A DNA stretch of 64,000 bases from Enoplolaimus lenunculus (GCA_030248215.1 JASANG010000778.1:137501-201500); one strand, 5' to 3'. Numbered from the stretch's first letter, positions 35,299-47,042 are shown. The notes: generated by a model from the sequence alone, not told the origin. A program made the numbers and translations.

Positions 35299-36002
35299 TT
35301 TATCAAATTACCAGTTATTGAACAGCTTTGTTGCTTCTGAATCGTAGCCAAAATGGCACATTTGTAGTTTCCCCCCTACACTACGGAAATGTGAGAAAAC
35401 TTTTTCACTTGTAACATCGAAGAATTATTTTGTTTTCCTGTTTTAAAAACCAGTTTCTAGTGCGAAAAATTTCTGCGTCAATTTTGAGTTATGTTTGCAT
35501 TACGCTACCGCCCCCGGGACCCCGTGCGATTTGAACGGATACTTAGCATAATTGGAGCTCCCGCCCTGCAAACCGCCTGTACTAACAATTTTATTATTAA
35601 AACAACTTAAATTCAACTGAAATAGTTTTGAAATGCGTTCGCATTTATATATTAGAAAAGCGCTCAATCTGGGAGGAATTGGGGTCCGACAGGCCCACCA
35701 TTCTGCTTAGTATCCCTTAGAATCACACGGTTACAGCTTTTAGATGAAAGCATCACAATTTAGCATATTTGTTTCATTTAAATCCGTGCTTTATGTTCGT
35801 TTTCAAATTACGCAGTGTTCGCATTGTATTTTTCTTGTAGGCCTAAAGTGTGTGCAATAACAATGACCTCCGAGCCCGTAAAACGTTATATGACCAATGA
35901 CTGTAGTATTAATTATTAGTTACTTATAAAATACAAATATTGCTTTTTTCTAATCGTCTTTGAATGCATTTTGAATCAGTGTAAAACATAATAACCTCGA
36001 TT

Positions 36003-36168
36003 CTCCCAAACTCTAGTTTGGGGGCCGTCAAACTCGCGTGCAAAGCGAGCGAGAAGCCAGACGTATTTTAATATTTCAGCGGTTTTTGTTTCAACTGGTT
36101 AGGGTGGGAGCACCTTTAGTGGTGGGGTCTCCCAAATCGGGGGTATAGGGACGGCTGTTTCGGCCCTG
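36003..36168 (-). mobile_element. truncated CAGGGCCG hAT-type MITE
   Basis: A reverse copy: the right end ggctgtttcggccctg is preserved, and the interior words ggtttttgtttcaactggtt and tcgcgtgcaaagcgagcgag match the family. The far end, with ctccggcactg, is missing. Confidence 0.6.
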
Positions 36169-36872
36169 CTTCAAATGTTATGGTCGTCAGTAGTACAACA
36201 AACAGCTTGTCTCAATCAACAAGTGCTTTCAATAGCTACTGAGCCGAAGTGAATCATTCTGTAAAATTATCAATTCTTCACTGGACCGATGAAAGCTAAA
36301 AACACGTCATTAAGTTGATACCTTTCTCATCTTTGTGTACTAGGCTTGTAAAGGGTCACGATTGTGCCGAGGAATTAGGCTTAAAGTTAAGCGTCAGCTT
36401 GTCAAAATCATAGTTTAAACACTAAGGCCAATTTGACAACATAAAATGTCGGCTACTAAATCTTCAAATGCCAATTGACAAAAAAAGTGACGTGTGTGCA
36501 CAAGTATAACAATAAATAGAGATTCTATTAATGTTAAAGGTAAAAAGGCTTTTCGGTCGTTGACGATAACACGGTAAACTATTACGCAAATTTATACTCG
36601 CCCGAAATGAAACTTGATTAAGCACCAGTTTTTAATTACGTTTATGGAAACAATTATTATTATTTTTCAAAAGCATTAAACATTTAGTGGGCAGCGTTTT
36701 TCTTAGTTGAACTAAGAGTGCATGATACAATAGTGTGCAACTGTTGGGGTTCCGCGTGGTACAAAATCTAACAGCCGGTGTTACATTTTTTGCCAACCCT
36801 CATATTAAACTATGAGCGGAGCAATTTTTGATGCCGGATACTTAATGTGTCACCATTCGCACAGGTTGTGCC

Positions 36873-38080
36873 TGTGAGAAGTTCGTGATTTTGCCTTAAG
36901 CCGGTATCCTGTATCGCCTGTTATGTTCTTTATCTCGATGTATGCTTATCGCTCTGATTTAGTAAAACGCGGCCGGTAAATGTTTATTATAAATCCCAAC
37001 CCGAAACCCGTATGACACCGAATATTCAATATTTAATACCAGCAAATTACAGGTTATGCAATTTAACTGGCAACCCGAGCCGGAATCCTTAAAGCCGACG
37101 CCTGAATCTGGTTTAGTCCAGCCACTGGCTTTACCGTACCCAATACTTTTACCGTTTTCCAGAATCCGTGCAATCCTAACCCCGTTAGAATTACACCCCG
37201 TAAAACCGTGTACTCTAACCCCGTTAGAGTTACACCAAATTTCCGACCAATCTAACCCGTTAGATTTGGCCAAGCCGTTGTAGAATAATAAATCTAACCC
37301 CGTTAGATTTATTAGACTACTTTTCCCAGGTTCTCCGGTAATACCCCAAGTTTCCTGTTTAACACATAACACCAGTATTCTATACTGGGTAATTTCCGCG
37401 CCTTGCGCACTGCCGATTAACGCTGTAAGCCGTAATTCCTTCACATTCTATGCCACAGTGACTATTCTTAATCAAATTCAATTCAACCTTACTTACTAAG
37501 AACTTCCGCCTTTAACCCAAATACACCAACGCAAAACTCGAAAACTGTAGGTATAATATGCACACTTCAACGCAAAATTAGACGTCCGTTCTGACTAGCT
37601 CCAAAACCAAGACTGATTCCGGTCCTGGCTACCCATTTCGGCATCTCGACCTCATTTGCATTTTTGCCGACACCCACAATTGGGTGTCCGCGATGCGGTT
37701 GAGGTCCAGAGCCACACACCCGGTACCTTCAACAACAACAACAATAATCCCGAGACACACACAAGAACAAAGCACCATTTTGGTGCTGACATAGCCTAGC
37801 TATGTCCTTAGTCGCGAACATAGCCATTACAATATGCAATACTAATCAACGAGTACTAAATGGCCACGCAGGGCCCCAGGTAAGTTACATTGCGGACACA
37901 GCCGCCATAGCATAGTTTTACCAATTTCTACGCCTTGTAGCAACGCCTAAGCCTAACTTAAGTTCTAAGAGAGACTAGGTGGAGCCAGGGACTCCCTTAA
38001 GGTGTGGTTTTGATATCGGGTTTTATTTTATATTTTAGTTTTAGTTTGAAATAGGTTTAAGTGTGGCAGAGCCACCTACA
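36873..38080 (-). repeat. LTR of element 2 (3' LTR in element sense)
   Basis: 1,208 bp. It shares the overall layout of the element 1 LTRs: the ctaaccccgttag hairpin cluster (about 37170-37310), a gacaccc/gggtgtc hairpin near 37670 and adjoining hairpins agcacca/tggtgct and gacatagc/gctatgtc near 37775-37805. Confidence 0.92.
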
Positions 38081-38535
38081 TCCCCCCTTCGGCACAGATG
38101 CCGACCCTGGCATCGAACAAATTTTATGGCCCTATTTACTGCCTTTTTTGCCGTCGCTAAAAAGCGTAAATCCACAATAATTAACACAATAACAAACAAC
38201 AATTTTTATTTTCATTTTCTTTCTTTTATTTATTTTTCTTTAATTTTTAAAGTTTTTGTCAAACAACAATAGCAACCCGTAACATGACCCACGACGAACT
38301 TATCAATGCGTCCCACAGTCCAACAAATTACATCGCGTACCAGCGTACCCCAGCACCCGTTCAACATTACCCCCAGAACCATTTCCAAACTAACGACCCG
38401 ACTACCGATATGATCCCTAATAAAGTCACTCCACTATAAAATACCCAGCGTACCAGTACAACCCTAGCACCCCGTAGCATTACCCCCGAAACATCACCGA
38501 ACTAATACCCACAATAAACGTCTATTACCGATCCG
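38081..38535 (-). other. non-coding segment of element 2 after Gag
   Basis: This segment, between the Gag-like stop and the 3' LTR, is AT-rich with caacaat runs and a degenerate direct repeat (taccagcgtaccccagcacc against taccagtacaaccctagcac). No coding sequence was seen where pol would normally lie. Confidence 0.7.
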
Positions 38536-41500
38536 TTAAAAGTGACTTCGACGCAGTTTATCGCGCGCCACCGATCGCGACGCCCGTTGCTGCTGGTGCT
38601 GTCGTTCCACTTGACGACTTTCTCGCATCGCCTGCCGTACGTTCTCCACTTGTTGATTGTAATAGCCACGTCCAGGTGCCACTTGCGGTTGTCCCACGTG
38701 ACCGCCAACTCGTACAGGGTACCGCTCGCCCGACACTTGCCGGACTCGTGGCCGTACCCCTGACGACCCAGCTGGTGGACTACCAACCACCCTCTGCGTT
38801 ACTGCTCCAGATCCTCGGTACCCAGGCGCTGTCTGTGATCGCACAGCCGATGCACTATACACCGGATTCGCCTGCCTTGGTCCGATTCTACTCACCACCG
38901 ACCCTGCAGCCGGTCGTACATATCCGCCCGTTGGCCTCATCGGACTAACGCGCGCCCTCTGGGCCATTGCCCTTTTCCTCGCGTCCTTATCAAATCTCCA
39001 TTTCAACTTTCCATCCGGCCCTCGCACCGCGATATATCCCGGTGCCGGTGGCTGACCCAGACTCGTGCTCGGTTTTTCCTCTGACTCCGACTGCGACCTC
39101 ACCTGTCCTGGCGTTAGAGACCTCTGTCTCTTCAACGCTCCCTTTTGACTCGCAGACGTCCTGTCGTCGGACGGCTCCGGTGACTCTTCCCATCTATCTC
39201 CAGCAACTCTCTTTTTCAGCCTGTCGTTTTCCTCAGCCAACTCTTGCACCTGGTTCTCCAGCTGCCTCTTTTCCCCAACGAGCGTCATAACCTCTTCCAA
39301 TGCCTTATTCAACTTTTCCATCATCACCTGACGCTCGGCTTCCTTCTCCTTTACCTTTTCCTCAGTCCGCCTCACCAGCTGTTCCGCACCGGACACATGC
39401 TCGTGAGCCCTCTGCCGCTGGTCTCCAGCCGCTCCTTCCGGCAACGGCGGGGGAGGAGGAGTTACGCACGGCTGCGCTAGGAAGGGTGAACCTTCCACGA
39501 CCGAAGAAGTATCCGTCGGCATCCGTGGGTACCTCCCCTCCTGATACGCCTCCGGGTCCAGCACCTTCCATTCTTTTTTAATCGTCGTAACCGAAGCGCC
39601 GTCCGATGCGCTTCCGCTACCCACTAACTGTTTCCCTTTTCCTACGCCTTTTCTTTTCCCGGTTGCCTCTGGTGTGCACAATTGGTCCACACCTGGCCTT
39701 GCCGATGGTATATCCATCCGCTCTGCTCCTTTCTCTACCGTCTCCGTATCCATTTGTTCCTCCTCGCTTGACCCATCCAAGTTCACCTCCACTACGCCTT
39801 CCTTCTTTTTCCATTTCTTTTTCTTTCCATCTGTTATCTCTACAGGTGACGTCGCTGTCGACGCCCCCCGACTTGGCACACTCGATCGCTTCTGAGCCTC
39901 GCCTGACGATGTAGGTTCTACTTGCGAAACCTCCATCTCCGTTACATTCACCGACGCGATCCGCTGTGTGCGGTTTTCCTCCAGACGCAGTTCCTCTGCC
40001 TCTGTCCATACATTAGCTATAACAGGTAACTTCGCCACCTTCATAACCGAAGGCAACGGATCCTCATGAATTTTCCGTATCCGTATACTAGGTGCCCCAC
40101 TATCCTGCGCTGCGGCCGTAGGTGACGATATACACGGCCCCAGGACTTCCTTTTGCCTCTGTAATATCACTGGGCCTTGTACCTGGTTACTGCTCGCCGA
40201 CGTCATCGGGGGTAACGGTGCGTTCAACCCCGGTATCGGTAGGCGATTTGCCCGAAAACACTCATTCGACGGGTGATTCGTCCTGTTACAATGAACGCAA
40301 GGCGGGAATCTCCCTCCTTGCCCTCCTTGTGCCTGTCCTTGCCTGTTTCCAGCGTTGCCAGCATTATTCTGCTGCACCGCGGCTCCACTTGCACCCTGTC
40401 TACTCGCCTTTACTAAACATTCTCGTGCGATATGTCCCTGTCCTTCACAAAAGAAGCACGAACCAACTTCCCTTAATTTCCTGACCCGCTCTGAATCCCG
40501 TGGCACCTGGTCAGATACAACCTGCTGACCCTGTCCTGAACCCTGTGCCTCCGTTTGCTCCTGGTTATTCACACGAGCACGTCCTGCCTGCTGTCGCCGC
40601 GTATTCCCGGCGCCAGTATTTTGCCTTGCCTGTTGTGCATTCGACGCACCCGTTTGCTGTTCCTGTTTCAACTCCATTTTACTCCCTTTTTCCTTCACGT
40701 TCAACGTGCCGTCAGCTTCAAGTTGCCTCTGCAACTTCAAGGCACGGCGCCGCAACTCCTCAAACGACTCTACTATACCCAGTTGCAGCCGTTGTTTCAT
40801 TTCCGGGAACGAGTTGTTCACAAATGTCTGACACAACAAGTCCCTGCTTTCCTCCGTATTCGCAAACTGTTTCTCCAAATATCTTACCCAGTAAGACTGC
40901 AGCTCGTCAGCGTATTCGCTCACGTCCCCTTTTTGCCTGATCCTCTGGAACGCTGCCATTCTATTCGACAGGTCCGTCGATTCTCCAAACCTTTCCTGGA
41001 ATTCGCGCACTAATAGCCCGAACTCCTCTGAGCCGTATGGTCCATACCGCTCTTCCAAAATATCCAAATACTGATCAGCCAGTCCTTTCACATGATTCCT
41101 GAAGTGATTTATTTTGGACTCGCTGTCGACAATTTTAGCCGTTTGCATCACCCGTTCAAATTTCCTGTACCAAATTCCAAAGTCTGACTTGCCTTCGAAA
41201 TTTTGCAACGGCAATTTCTGCAGCATTTTCACCACGATCTGTGGTGCACCCTGATTCGCGTACCCCATATACTGTGGTACCCGATTTGCCATATTCCCCA
41301 TTGCCTGTAACTGTGGCATCTCCGCAAAACCCGTCATCCTCGGTGTTTGCATGACCGGTTCTTGCCAACTTGCGTTCGCTTGCGGAGCCCCTCCTGGTTG
41401 TGCCGGAAATGCCTGATATGCATTCCCCGCCAATGGTTGGGTCAACACCGGATAACTCGCCTGTCGGTAACCCATAGGGACAGGGTGGGGTGCCACCCCT

Positions 41501-42477
41501 CCTTTCGGCATCTCCTGATTTCCCATCGACATCGAGCAGGCTTGTTCCCCTGCTCCATGCATTCGCGTAACTTCCCGGTACTCGTTTGTCACAGATTGCC
41601 GGTTAACGTCGTCCTTATTCGACATCCGACTCACTCTGCCTGATCTGTGACTCTGCCTTGACTCCGGCCTCTGACCCATTTCACTTTCCAATTTACTCCA
41701 CAACTTTCGAAACTTCTCACTATGTTTCGACTTCAGACCCCGTTCGAATGCCCGAGTCAATTCCTTGATTTCGTCATCCTCCTCTTCTGATTCCTGAATA
41801 GACGTCGCCCTCGAGCGTGCCTGAGGCACCCCCGGACTGCGACCTCTATCTTCTTCCACTGCCTTCACACTATCCTGGCTCCGTGCTCCTATTCCTTGCA
41901 CCTGGGTGGAAGCCTGTTGTCGCTGTAACCCATGTCCCATGGACATGCGTTGTTCCACCGACCAGTTTGCCAACGGCCCATCCATTTCTAATTGTGGATG
42001 CGGCCTAATCATATTTATCCTGCGTGACGGCTCCGTCCCGCTATATGCCTGAGTCCATCTCATGCCTGTTTCCGAACTATTTCCTTCCACCATAGCCGGG
42101 TTCGGTATTGCGTATCTCGGTTCTGGTCGACATACGCCCGAATCCTCCAGATCTTGTCTCTCGTTTTGATATTCCGCTGTCATCCGAGGATAGGACATGC
42201 CTGAATCTACAACACCGCCATGTCCTGTGCTTCCCTCCGATGCATAAGCGAGTCTATGACTCCCTTGCCGTATGCCTGCATCCTCTTGCGCTCTCATTCC
42301 GGTATGCTGCCCGTCTAACACGATTGTACTCGGTAACGAAATCTCCTCGATTTCTTTACCCGGTTCTGCCTGAAGCTCGCGTGACATACTTCGTGTTGTC
42401 ACCCTGCTTTCACGCGCCGTAGCCCTTGCTACCGCTTCCTGTTCTACCGCCGTAGTTGGGGTCCTGTACAACGGCAT
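38536..42477 (-). CDS. gag: Gag-like protein of element 2, about 1,313 aa
   Basis: A single long minus-strand frame, treated as a fossil virus-like gene that looks whole. The first ATG in frame is at 42477. In order: an Arg/Ser/Gln-rich N-terminal third; a capsid-like retrotransposon Gag segment (FEGKSDFGIWYRKFERVMQT; FQERFGESTDLSNRM); a Gln-rich linker; two CX2CX4HX4C knuckles (CFFCEGQGHIAREC and CVHCNRTNHPSNEC); a low-complexity acidic/basic part; a long coiled coil (VRRTEEKVKEKEAERQ; LENQVQELAEENDRLKKRV); and a basic Gly/Arg-rich tail. Capsid assembly and RNA binding are expected from the knuckles. The large C-terminal half with a coiled coil is unusual for LTR-element Gag and could take the place of pol-linked functions, but this is inference. 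Confidence 0.88.
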   Translation of the reverse strand: MPLYRTPTTAVEQEAVARATARESRVTTRSMSRELQAEPGKEIEEISLPSTIVLDGQHTGMRAQEDAGIRQGSHRLAYASEGSTGHGGVVDSGMSYPRMTAEYQNERQDLEDSGVCRPEPRYAIPNPAMVEGNSSETGMRWTQAYSGTEPSRRINMIRPHPQLEMDGPLANWSVEQRMSMGHGLQRQQASTQVQGIGARSQDSVKAVEEDRGRSPGVPQARSRATSIQESEEEDDEIKELTRAFERGLKSKHSEKFRKLWSKLESEMGQRPESRQSHRSGRVSRMSNKDDVNRQSVTNEYREVTRMHGAGEQACSMSMGNQEMPKGGVAPHPVPMGYRQASYPVLTQPLAGNAYQAFPAQPGGAPQANASWQEPVMQTPRMTGFAEMPQLQAMGNMANRVPQYMGYANQGAPQIVVKMLQKLPLQNFEGKSDFGIWYRKFERVMQTAKIVDSESKINHFRNHVKGLADQYLDILEERYGPYGSEEFGLLVREFQERFGESTDLSNRMAAFQRIRQKGDVSEYADELQSYWVRYLEKQFANTEESRDLLCQTFVNNSFPEMKQRLQLGIVESFEELRRRALKLQRQLEADGTLNVKEKGSKMELKQEQQTGASNAQQARQNTGAGNTRRQQAGRARVNNQEQTEAQGSGQGQQVVSDQVPRDSERVRKLREVGSCFFCEGQGHIARECLVKASRQGASGAAVQQNNAGNAGNRQGQAQGGQGGRFPPCVHCNRTNHPSNECFRANRLPIPGLNAPLPPMTSASSNQVQGPVILQRQKEVLGPCISSPTAAAQDSGAPSIRIRKIHEDPLPSVMKVAKLPVIANVWTEAEELRLEENRTQRIASVNVTEMEVSQVEPTSSGEAQKRSSVPSRGASTATSPVEITDGKKKKWKKKEGVVEVNLDGSSEEEQMDTETVEKGAERMDIPSARPGVDQLCTPEATGKRKGVGKGKQLVGSGSASDGASVTTIKKEWKVLDPEAYQEGRYPRMPTDTSSVVEGSPFLAQPCVTPPPPPLPEGAAGDQRQRAHEHVSGAEQLVRRTEEKVKEKEAERQVMMEKLNKALEEVMTLVGEKRQLENQVQELAEENDRLKKRVAGDRWEESPEPSDDRTSASQKGALKRQRSLTPGQVRSQSESEEKPSTSLGQPPAPGYIAVRGPDGKLKWRFDKDARKRAMAQRARVSPMRPTGGYVRPAAGSVVSRIGPRQANPVYSASAVRSQTAPGYRGSGAVTQRVVGSPPAGSSGVRPRVRQVSGERYPVRVGGHVGQPQVAPGRGYYNQQVENVRQAMRESRQVERQHQQQRASRSVARDKLRRSHF

Positions 42478-44310
42478 TCTCCTTTTCCGAAATCGCACTT
42501 TCAGCCAATCTCTGTAAACTATTTCCCACACCAGTGTTATTGTGTTTTATATATATAAAACACCACTTTTCTGACCGGCCAATTTTTCGTAATTTTTGGC
42601 CCGAAACTTTTCGCCCGGTTCAAAATTTCTTCCAAGAACGTGCTCTGGGTATTTACGAACTATACAGTTCCTAAATGTTTCAGCCCCAAGCACCTTCGAC
42701 GATTTTTCGACCTTTTTACTTAGCTACTCCCGAGATTTCGTTTCACAGCCTTATTCACTCGCTGAATACGGCACCCGATTTGAAAACTTGTGGCCTTGCC
42801 CCAAGCAAAATACTCCTGAATCGTTCCTTGAACTCCTTTCCAACTTTTATTCACGTTTGCCAGCCGCTATCTCGCGTCAGGCCAACTTTCAGCTCCGGTT
42901 TTCACCCGAGATTGCTCCTTGTTAGCTAGCTACTTGTTACAAGTACCTAGATCTCGTGCCGACGCCAACCGAAATTTCCGTAAACCCTTATAGCGCAAGT
43001 GTTAAGGGTTTACTTCCGTCCTTGATATGCCCTGAGTTCAATGCCGTATCCTTTTTGCCTTTCTCGCGCATTTCACTTCACCAGGTCCAAAAACAACTGA
43101 ATTTTTGACAATTTTTCAGATGTTTTTGACCAATACTGCCGATGCCTGTAACCGTTCCGTTTCAAATTTTAGCCCGGTACTTACGAACACAATAGTTCCT
43201 AAGTATGCCAATTTCACCAGTTTCCGACCGTTTTTTCCCATTTTCGTCTCTTCACCCCGAGAATTTTCACTTTCAATTCGCCTGTTCCTGAACTAGTTCC
43301 ACGTACTTGCGGCACAGCCCCAAGTATAACTGTCGAACTAATTCACAGCCTGTACTATCCAGTAATGTCAGTATCTGTTGCCCTTTCGCGCAGTAGATAC
43401 TCACAGCCCGATTTCCTTTTCAGCCTGATTTCAATCCGTTAACTCCTGAATCAGTTCCACGTACTTGCGGCACAGCCTCAAGTGTAACTGTCGAACTAAT
43501 TCACAGCCTGTATTATCCCGTAATGTCAGTATCTGTTGCCCTTTCGCGCAGTAGATACTCACAGCCCAGTTTCCTTTTCAGCCTGTACTCCTTGTTATTT
43601 TCCACAACACGATCGTTCAGATCCTGTGTTTCCAATAACAGCCTTTAGCCTGTATTATCCAGTAATGTCAGTATCTGTTGCCCTTTCGCGCAGTAGATAC
43701 TGACAGCCCAGTTTCTTTTTCAGCCTGTACTCGTTGTTATTTTCCACAACACGATCGTTCAGATCCTGTGTTTCCAATAACAGCCTTTAGCCTGTACTAT
43801 CCAGTAATGTCAGTATCTGTTGCCCTTTCGCGCAGTAGATACTCACAGCCCAGTTTCCTTTTCAGCCTGTATTCCCTGTTATTTTCCACAACACGATCGT
43901 TCAGATCCTGTGTTTCCAATAACAGCCTTTAGCTTGTACTATCCAGTAATGTCAGTATCTGTTGCCCTTTCGCGCAGTAGATACTCACAGCCCAGTTTCC
44001 TTTTCAGCCTGTATTCCCTGTTATTTTCCACAACACGATCGTTCAGATCCTGTGTTTCCAATAACAGCCTTTAGCCTGTACTATCCAGTAATGTCAGTAT
44101 CTGTTGCCCTTTCGCGCAGTAGATACTCACAGCCCAGTTTCCTTTTCCGCCTGTATTCCCTGTTATTTTCCACAACACGATCGTTCAGATCCTGTGTTTC
44201 CAATAACAGCCTTTTCCTTTTACACCCAGAAATTCCTTTCTCCTTTTTCCAACTATTTCCTTTCACACCGACCACCAACTAAATCAGCATCGAGACCGTC
44301 GTGGTCACCA
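42478..44310 (-). other. leader region of element 2
   Basis: A 1.8-kb non-coding leader between the 5' LTR and the Gag-like frame, far longer than usual for an LTR element. It contains the tandem array at 43507-44216 and a palindromic gttttatatatataaaac near 42544-42561. It is similar to the leader of element 1 except in repeat number. Confidence 0.75.
43507..44216 (-). repeat. 142-bp tandem array in the leader of element 2
   Basis: Five head-to-tail units with starts at 43507, 43649, 43791, 43933 and 44075 give a constant 142-bp period. Each has gtcagtatctgttgccctt, cgcagtagatact and cacgatcgttcagatcctgt. A diverged partial unit lies further left near 43348. Element 1 has fewer and longer units at the matching place, so copy number differs between elements. 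Confidence 0.88.
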
Positions 44311-45518
44311 TGTGAGAAGTTCGTGATTTTGCCTTAAGCCGGTATCCTGTATCGCCTGTTATGTTCTTTATCTCGATGTATGCTTATCGCTCTGATTTAG
44401 TAAAACGCGGCCGGTAAATGTTTATTATAAATCCCAACCCGAAACCCGTATGACACCGAATATTCAATATTTAATACCAGCAAATTACAGGTTATGCAAT
44501 TTAACTGGCAACCCGAGCCGGAATCCTTAAAGCCGACGCCTGAATCTGGTTTAGTCCAGCCACTGGCTTTACCGTACCCAATACTTTTACCGTTTTCCAG
44601 AATCCGTGCAATCCTAACCCCGTTAGAATTACACCCCGTAAAACCGTGTACTCTAACCCCGTTCGAGTTACACCAAATTTCCGACCAATCTAACCCCGTT
44701 AGATTTGGCCAAGCCGTTGTAGAATAATAAATCTAACCCCGTTAGATTTATTAGACTACTTTTCCCAGGTTCTCCGGTAATACCCCAAGTTTCCTGTTTA
44801 ACACATAACACCAGTATTCTATACTGGGTAATTTCCGCGCCTTGCGCACTGCCGATTAACGCCGTAAGCCGTAATTCCTTCACATTCTATGCCACAGTAA
44901 CTATTCTTAATCAAATTCAATTCAACCTTACTTACTAAGAACTTCCGCATTTAACCCAAATACACCAACGCAAAACTCGAAAACTGTAGGTATAATATGC
45001 ACACTTCAACGCAAAATTAGACGTCCGTTCTGACTAGCTCCAAAACCAAGACTGATTCCGGTCCTGGCTACCCATTTCGGCATCTCGACCTCATTTGCAT
45101 TTTTGCCGACACCCACAATTGGGTGTCCGCAATGCGGTTGAGGTCCAGAGCCACACATCCGGTACCTTCAACAACAACAACAATAACCGGAGACACACAC
45201 AAGAACAAAGCACCATTTTGGTGCTGACATAGCCTAGCTATGTCCTTAGTCGCGAACATAGCCATTACAATATACAATACTAATCAACGAGTACTAAATG
45301 GCCACGCAGGGCCCCAGGTAAGTTACATTGCGGACACAGCCGCCATAGCATAGTTTTACCAATTTCTACGCCTTGTAGCAACGCCTAAGCCTAACTTAAG
45401 TTCTAAGAGAGACTAGGTGGAGCCAGGGACTCCCTTAAGGTGTGGTTTTGATATAGGGTTTTATTTTATATTTTAGTTTTAGTTTGAAATAGGTTTAAGT
45501 GTGGCACAGCCACCTACA
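44311..45518 (-). repeat. LTR of element 2 (5' LTR in element sense)
   Basis: 1,208 bp, partner of 36873-38080 and about 99 percent identical by eye. In element sense it starts tgtaggtg and ends tctcaca. Confidence 0.92.
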
Positions 45519-45747
45519 GTGCCCGCCTCTAAAAATAGGAAGTAGGCCAAAAACGCAACGCGTGCCGAGTACATTCTTTTATACACAGAATGTATCCAGT
45601 TGTATACTCTTGTTCAAGTATGACGCATCATCCACTCATGGTTGACCATATCACGTAGTGGGTCGCAATGATTAAAATGCGTCAATCTAATTCAACTGTA
45701 GCACAAATATAATTATTTAACAAAACCCGGTTTTGCTTCATATAGAA

Positions 45748-45750
45748 TAA

Positions 45751-45789
<39 letters not shown>

Positions 45790-45804
45790 CAACAATAATA
45801 ATAA
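45748..45804 (+). repeat. (aat)n/(aac)n microsatellite
   Basis: A run of about 18 trinucleotides, mostly aat with an aac stretch, directly abuts the end of the mini-Helitron at 45805. Helitron ends next to microsatellites are often seen, but here the order of events cannot be told. Confidence 0.85.
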
Positions 45805-45988
45805 TTAGTCTACCAGTTTGCGCATTGCGCAAAGTTAGCGAAAACACAAAAATTTCCACGCAAATTTTCTTTTCATAGAACAAAGAACAATCAATCACGT
45901 GTATTTCCTAAGAAATTTTTGTAAACAAAGTAATGCTGGAAATTTGCCCAAAATACGTATGTGGGGCGTTCCAACTTTAATAGATAGA
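45805..45988 (-). mobile_element. mini-Helitron
   Basis: A reverse copy: on the minus strand it begins tctatctattaaagttgg and ends ggtagactaa, with the hairpin tttgcgcaatgcgcaaa before the end. The interior shares tttgggcaaatttccagcat with 26474-26659. Confidence 0.82.
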
Positions 45989-46614
45989 TAACAAAAATTG
46001 TTTAAAGATTAAAGAACAATCTTAATGAATTCATACTTTACCAAGGCTGGTGTCATAAAAGTATGAGAAGCACCAAAATTTCTAGTGACTTGCACTTTGC
46101 AAACGGAAATAACTCTATTTCATATTAAAAAATAAAATAAAACAAATATGTAGGCAGATCTTGTATATAAAATCAAATGCAGGTTTTCTGTCACCAGAGT
46201 ATATTGCGCACGAATGGAAAGGATGTACAAAGACGATAGCGAGATATATCTTGTGGAAATTTCTGGCTAGCGAAAAAAGCATATTTTACTAAAACTTTGT
46301 CTTGCTCGAAATCATAGGTTCGATACGGAAAATATTTAAATTAAGGTTATATTTGTCAAATCAAATTCTGGCAATACACTTGTAGGCGAGCTAACTTTTG
46401 TATTGTTTATTCCTACACTGCTACTAAATTTAACTAAAATATATTTTTAGACAACATAATCAAGTATGCATGAACAGTTTTGCTGTTGCTGGCTTTTCTT
46501 AGAAATTTCACCTCGTCTTTTGGTTCAAATGTTCTGTGCAGTTATTAGCTAGTTTTACTATTTATATTCCATGACATTTCCATGGGATTAATTGAACAGT
46601 TTTAACTTTAACTA

Positions 46615-47042
46615 CTGTAGTGACCTGAATAAGAGGGGGTAATATGAAAGAGGGTCTTCATTTTGAGTCCCAATCAATCGGAGTCCGTCTCCCTGATAAG
46701 AGTCCGTAAGCGGAAAGAGTCCCTAAACCCTAATTAGTTTATAAATGTCATTTATTCCTAATTGTAGTGTGTAAATGACTCCAGCAACAAATACGGTTGA
46801 ATTCGAAAGTTTAAGATTTGAAACTACATTCCTAAGTATAACCTTGCGTTATCACTCAGGATTTTGAAACAAGACAAATAAGCGTTTATTTAACGGATAG
46901 TTGAAATACCGGATATATATCAGTAACGAATGGTGGCGGAGGGTGGGTTGAAAATAAATAATAGTCCGTAACCGAATAACACAGGGTACCTTCAGCAGAG
47001 GCCAAATAAATATCAACCCCCCTCTTATTCGGGTAGTACAGT
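46615..47042. mobile_element. palindromic TA-flanked MITE, GTAGTGACC family
   Basis: The left end ctgtagtgacctgaataaga mirrors the right end cttattcgggtagtacag. The interior (ctaattagtttataaatgtc) is homologous to the copies at 3614 and 9154, the latter being inverted. The right end is slightly altered, so the TA duplication is clear only on the left. Confidence 0.75.

Larger units (their letters stand above)
31901..36872. other. intergenic region downstream of the Mesh-like gene
   Basis: No host exon is supported. It holds a CACTGC MITE (33583-33786), an isolated inverted end of the second telomere-repeat MITE subfamily (about 33979-34014, cttaaagtaacatgggc), a long fold-back (34070-34600), a hAT MITE with perfect duplication (35104-35298) and a truncated relative (36003-36168). 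The blocks 31901-33580 and 36170-36870 show nothing I can name. Confidence 0.55.
36873..45518 (-). mobile_element. LTR element 2, Gag-only, looks whole
   Basis: 8,646 bp in reverse orientation between host genes. LTRs are 36873-38080 and 44311-45518, both 1,208 bp with TG...CA ends; the 5-bp duplication GTGCC lies at 36868-36872 and 45519-45523. A primer-site-like tggtgaccacgacgg abuts the 5' LTR on the minus strand and the purine run gaaggggggatg leads into the other LTR. The only long coding region is Gag-like (38536-42477). No protease, reverse transcriptase, RNase H or integrase is visible in the 6.2-kb interior. By eye the LTRs differ at about a dozen sites (near 1 percent). It is a sister subfamily of element 1, and would depend on another element for its enzymes. 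Confidence 0.93.

Noticed and set aside
43507-44216. Regular direct repeats considered as a CRISPR array
   Set aside because: The unit is 142 bp with no short-repeat and unique-spacer structure; it lies inside a eukaryotic LTR element.
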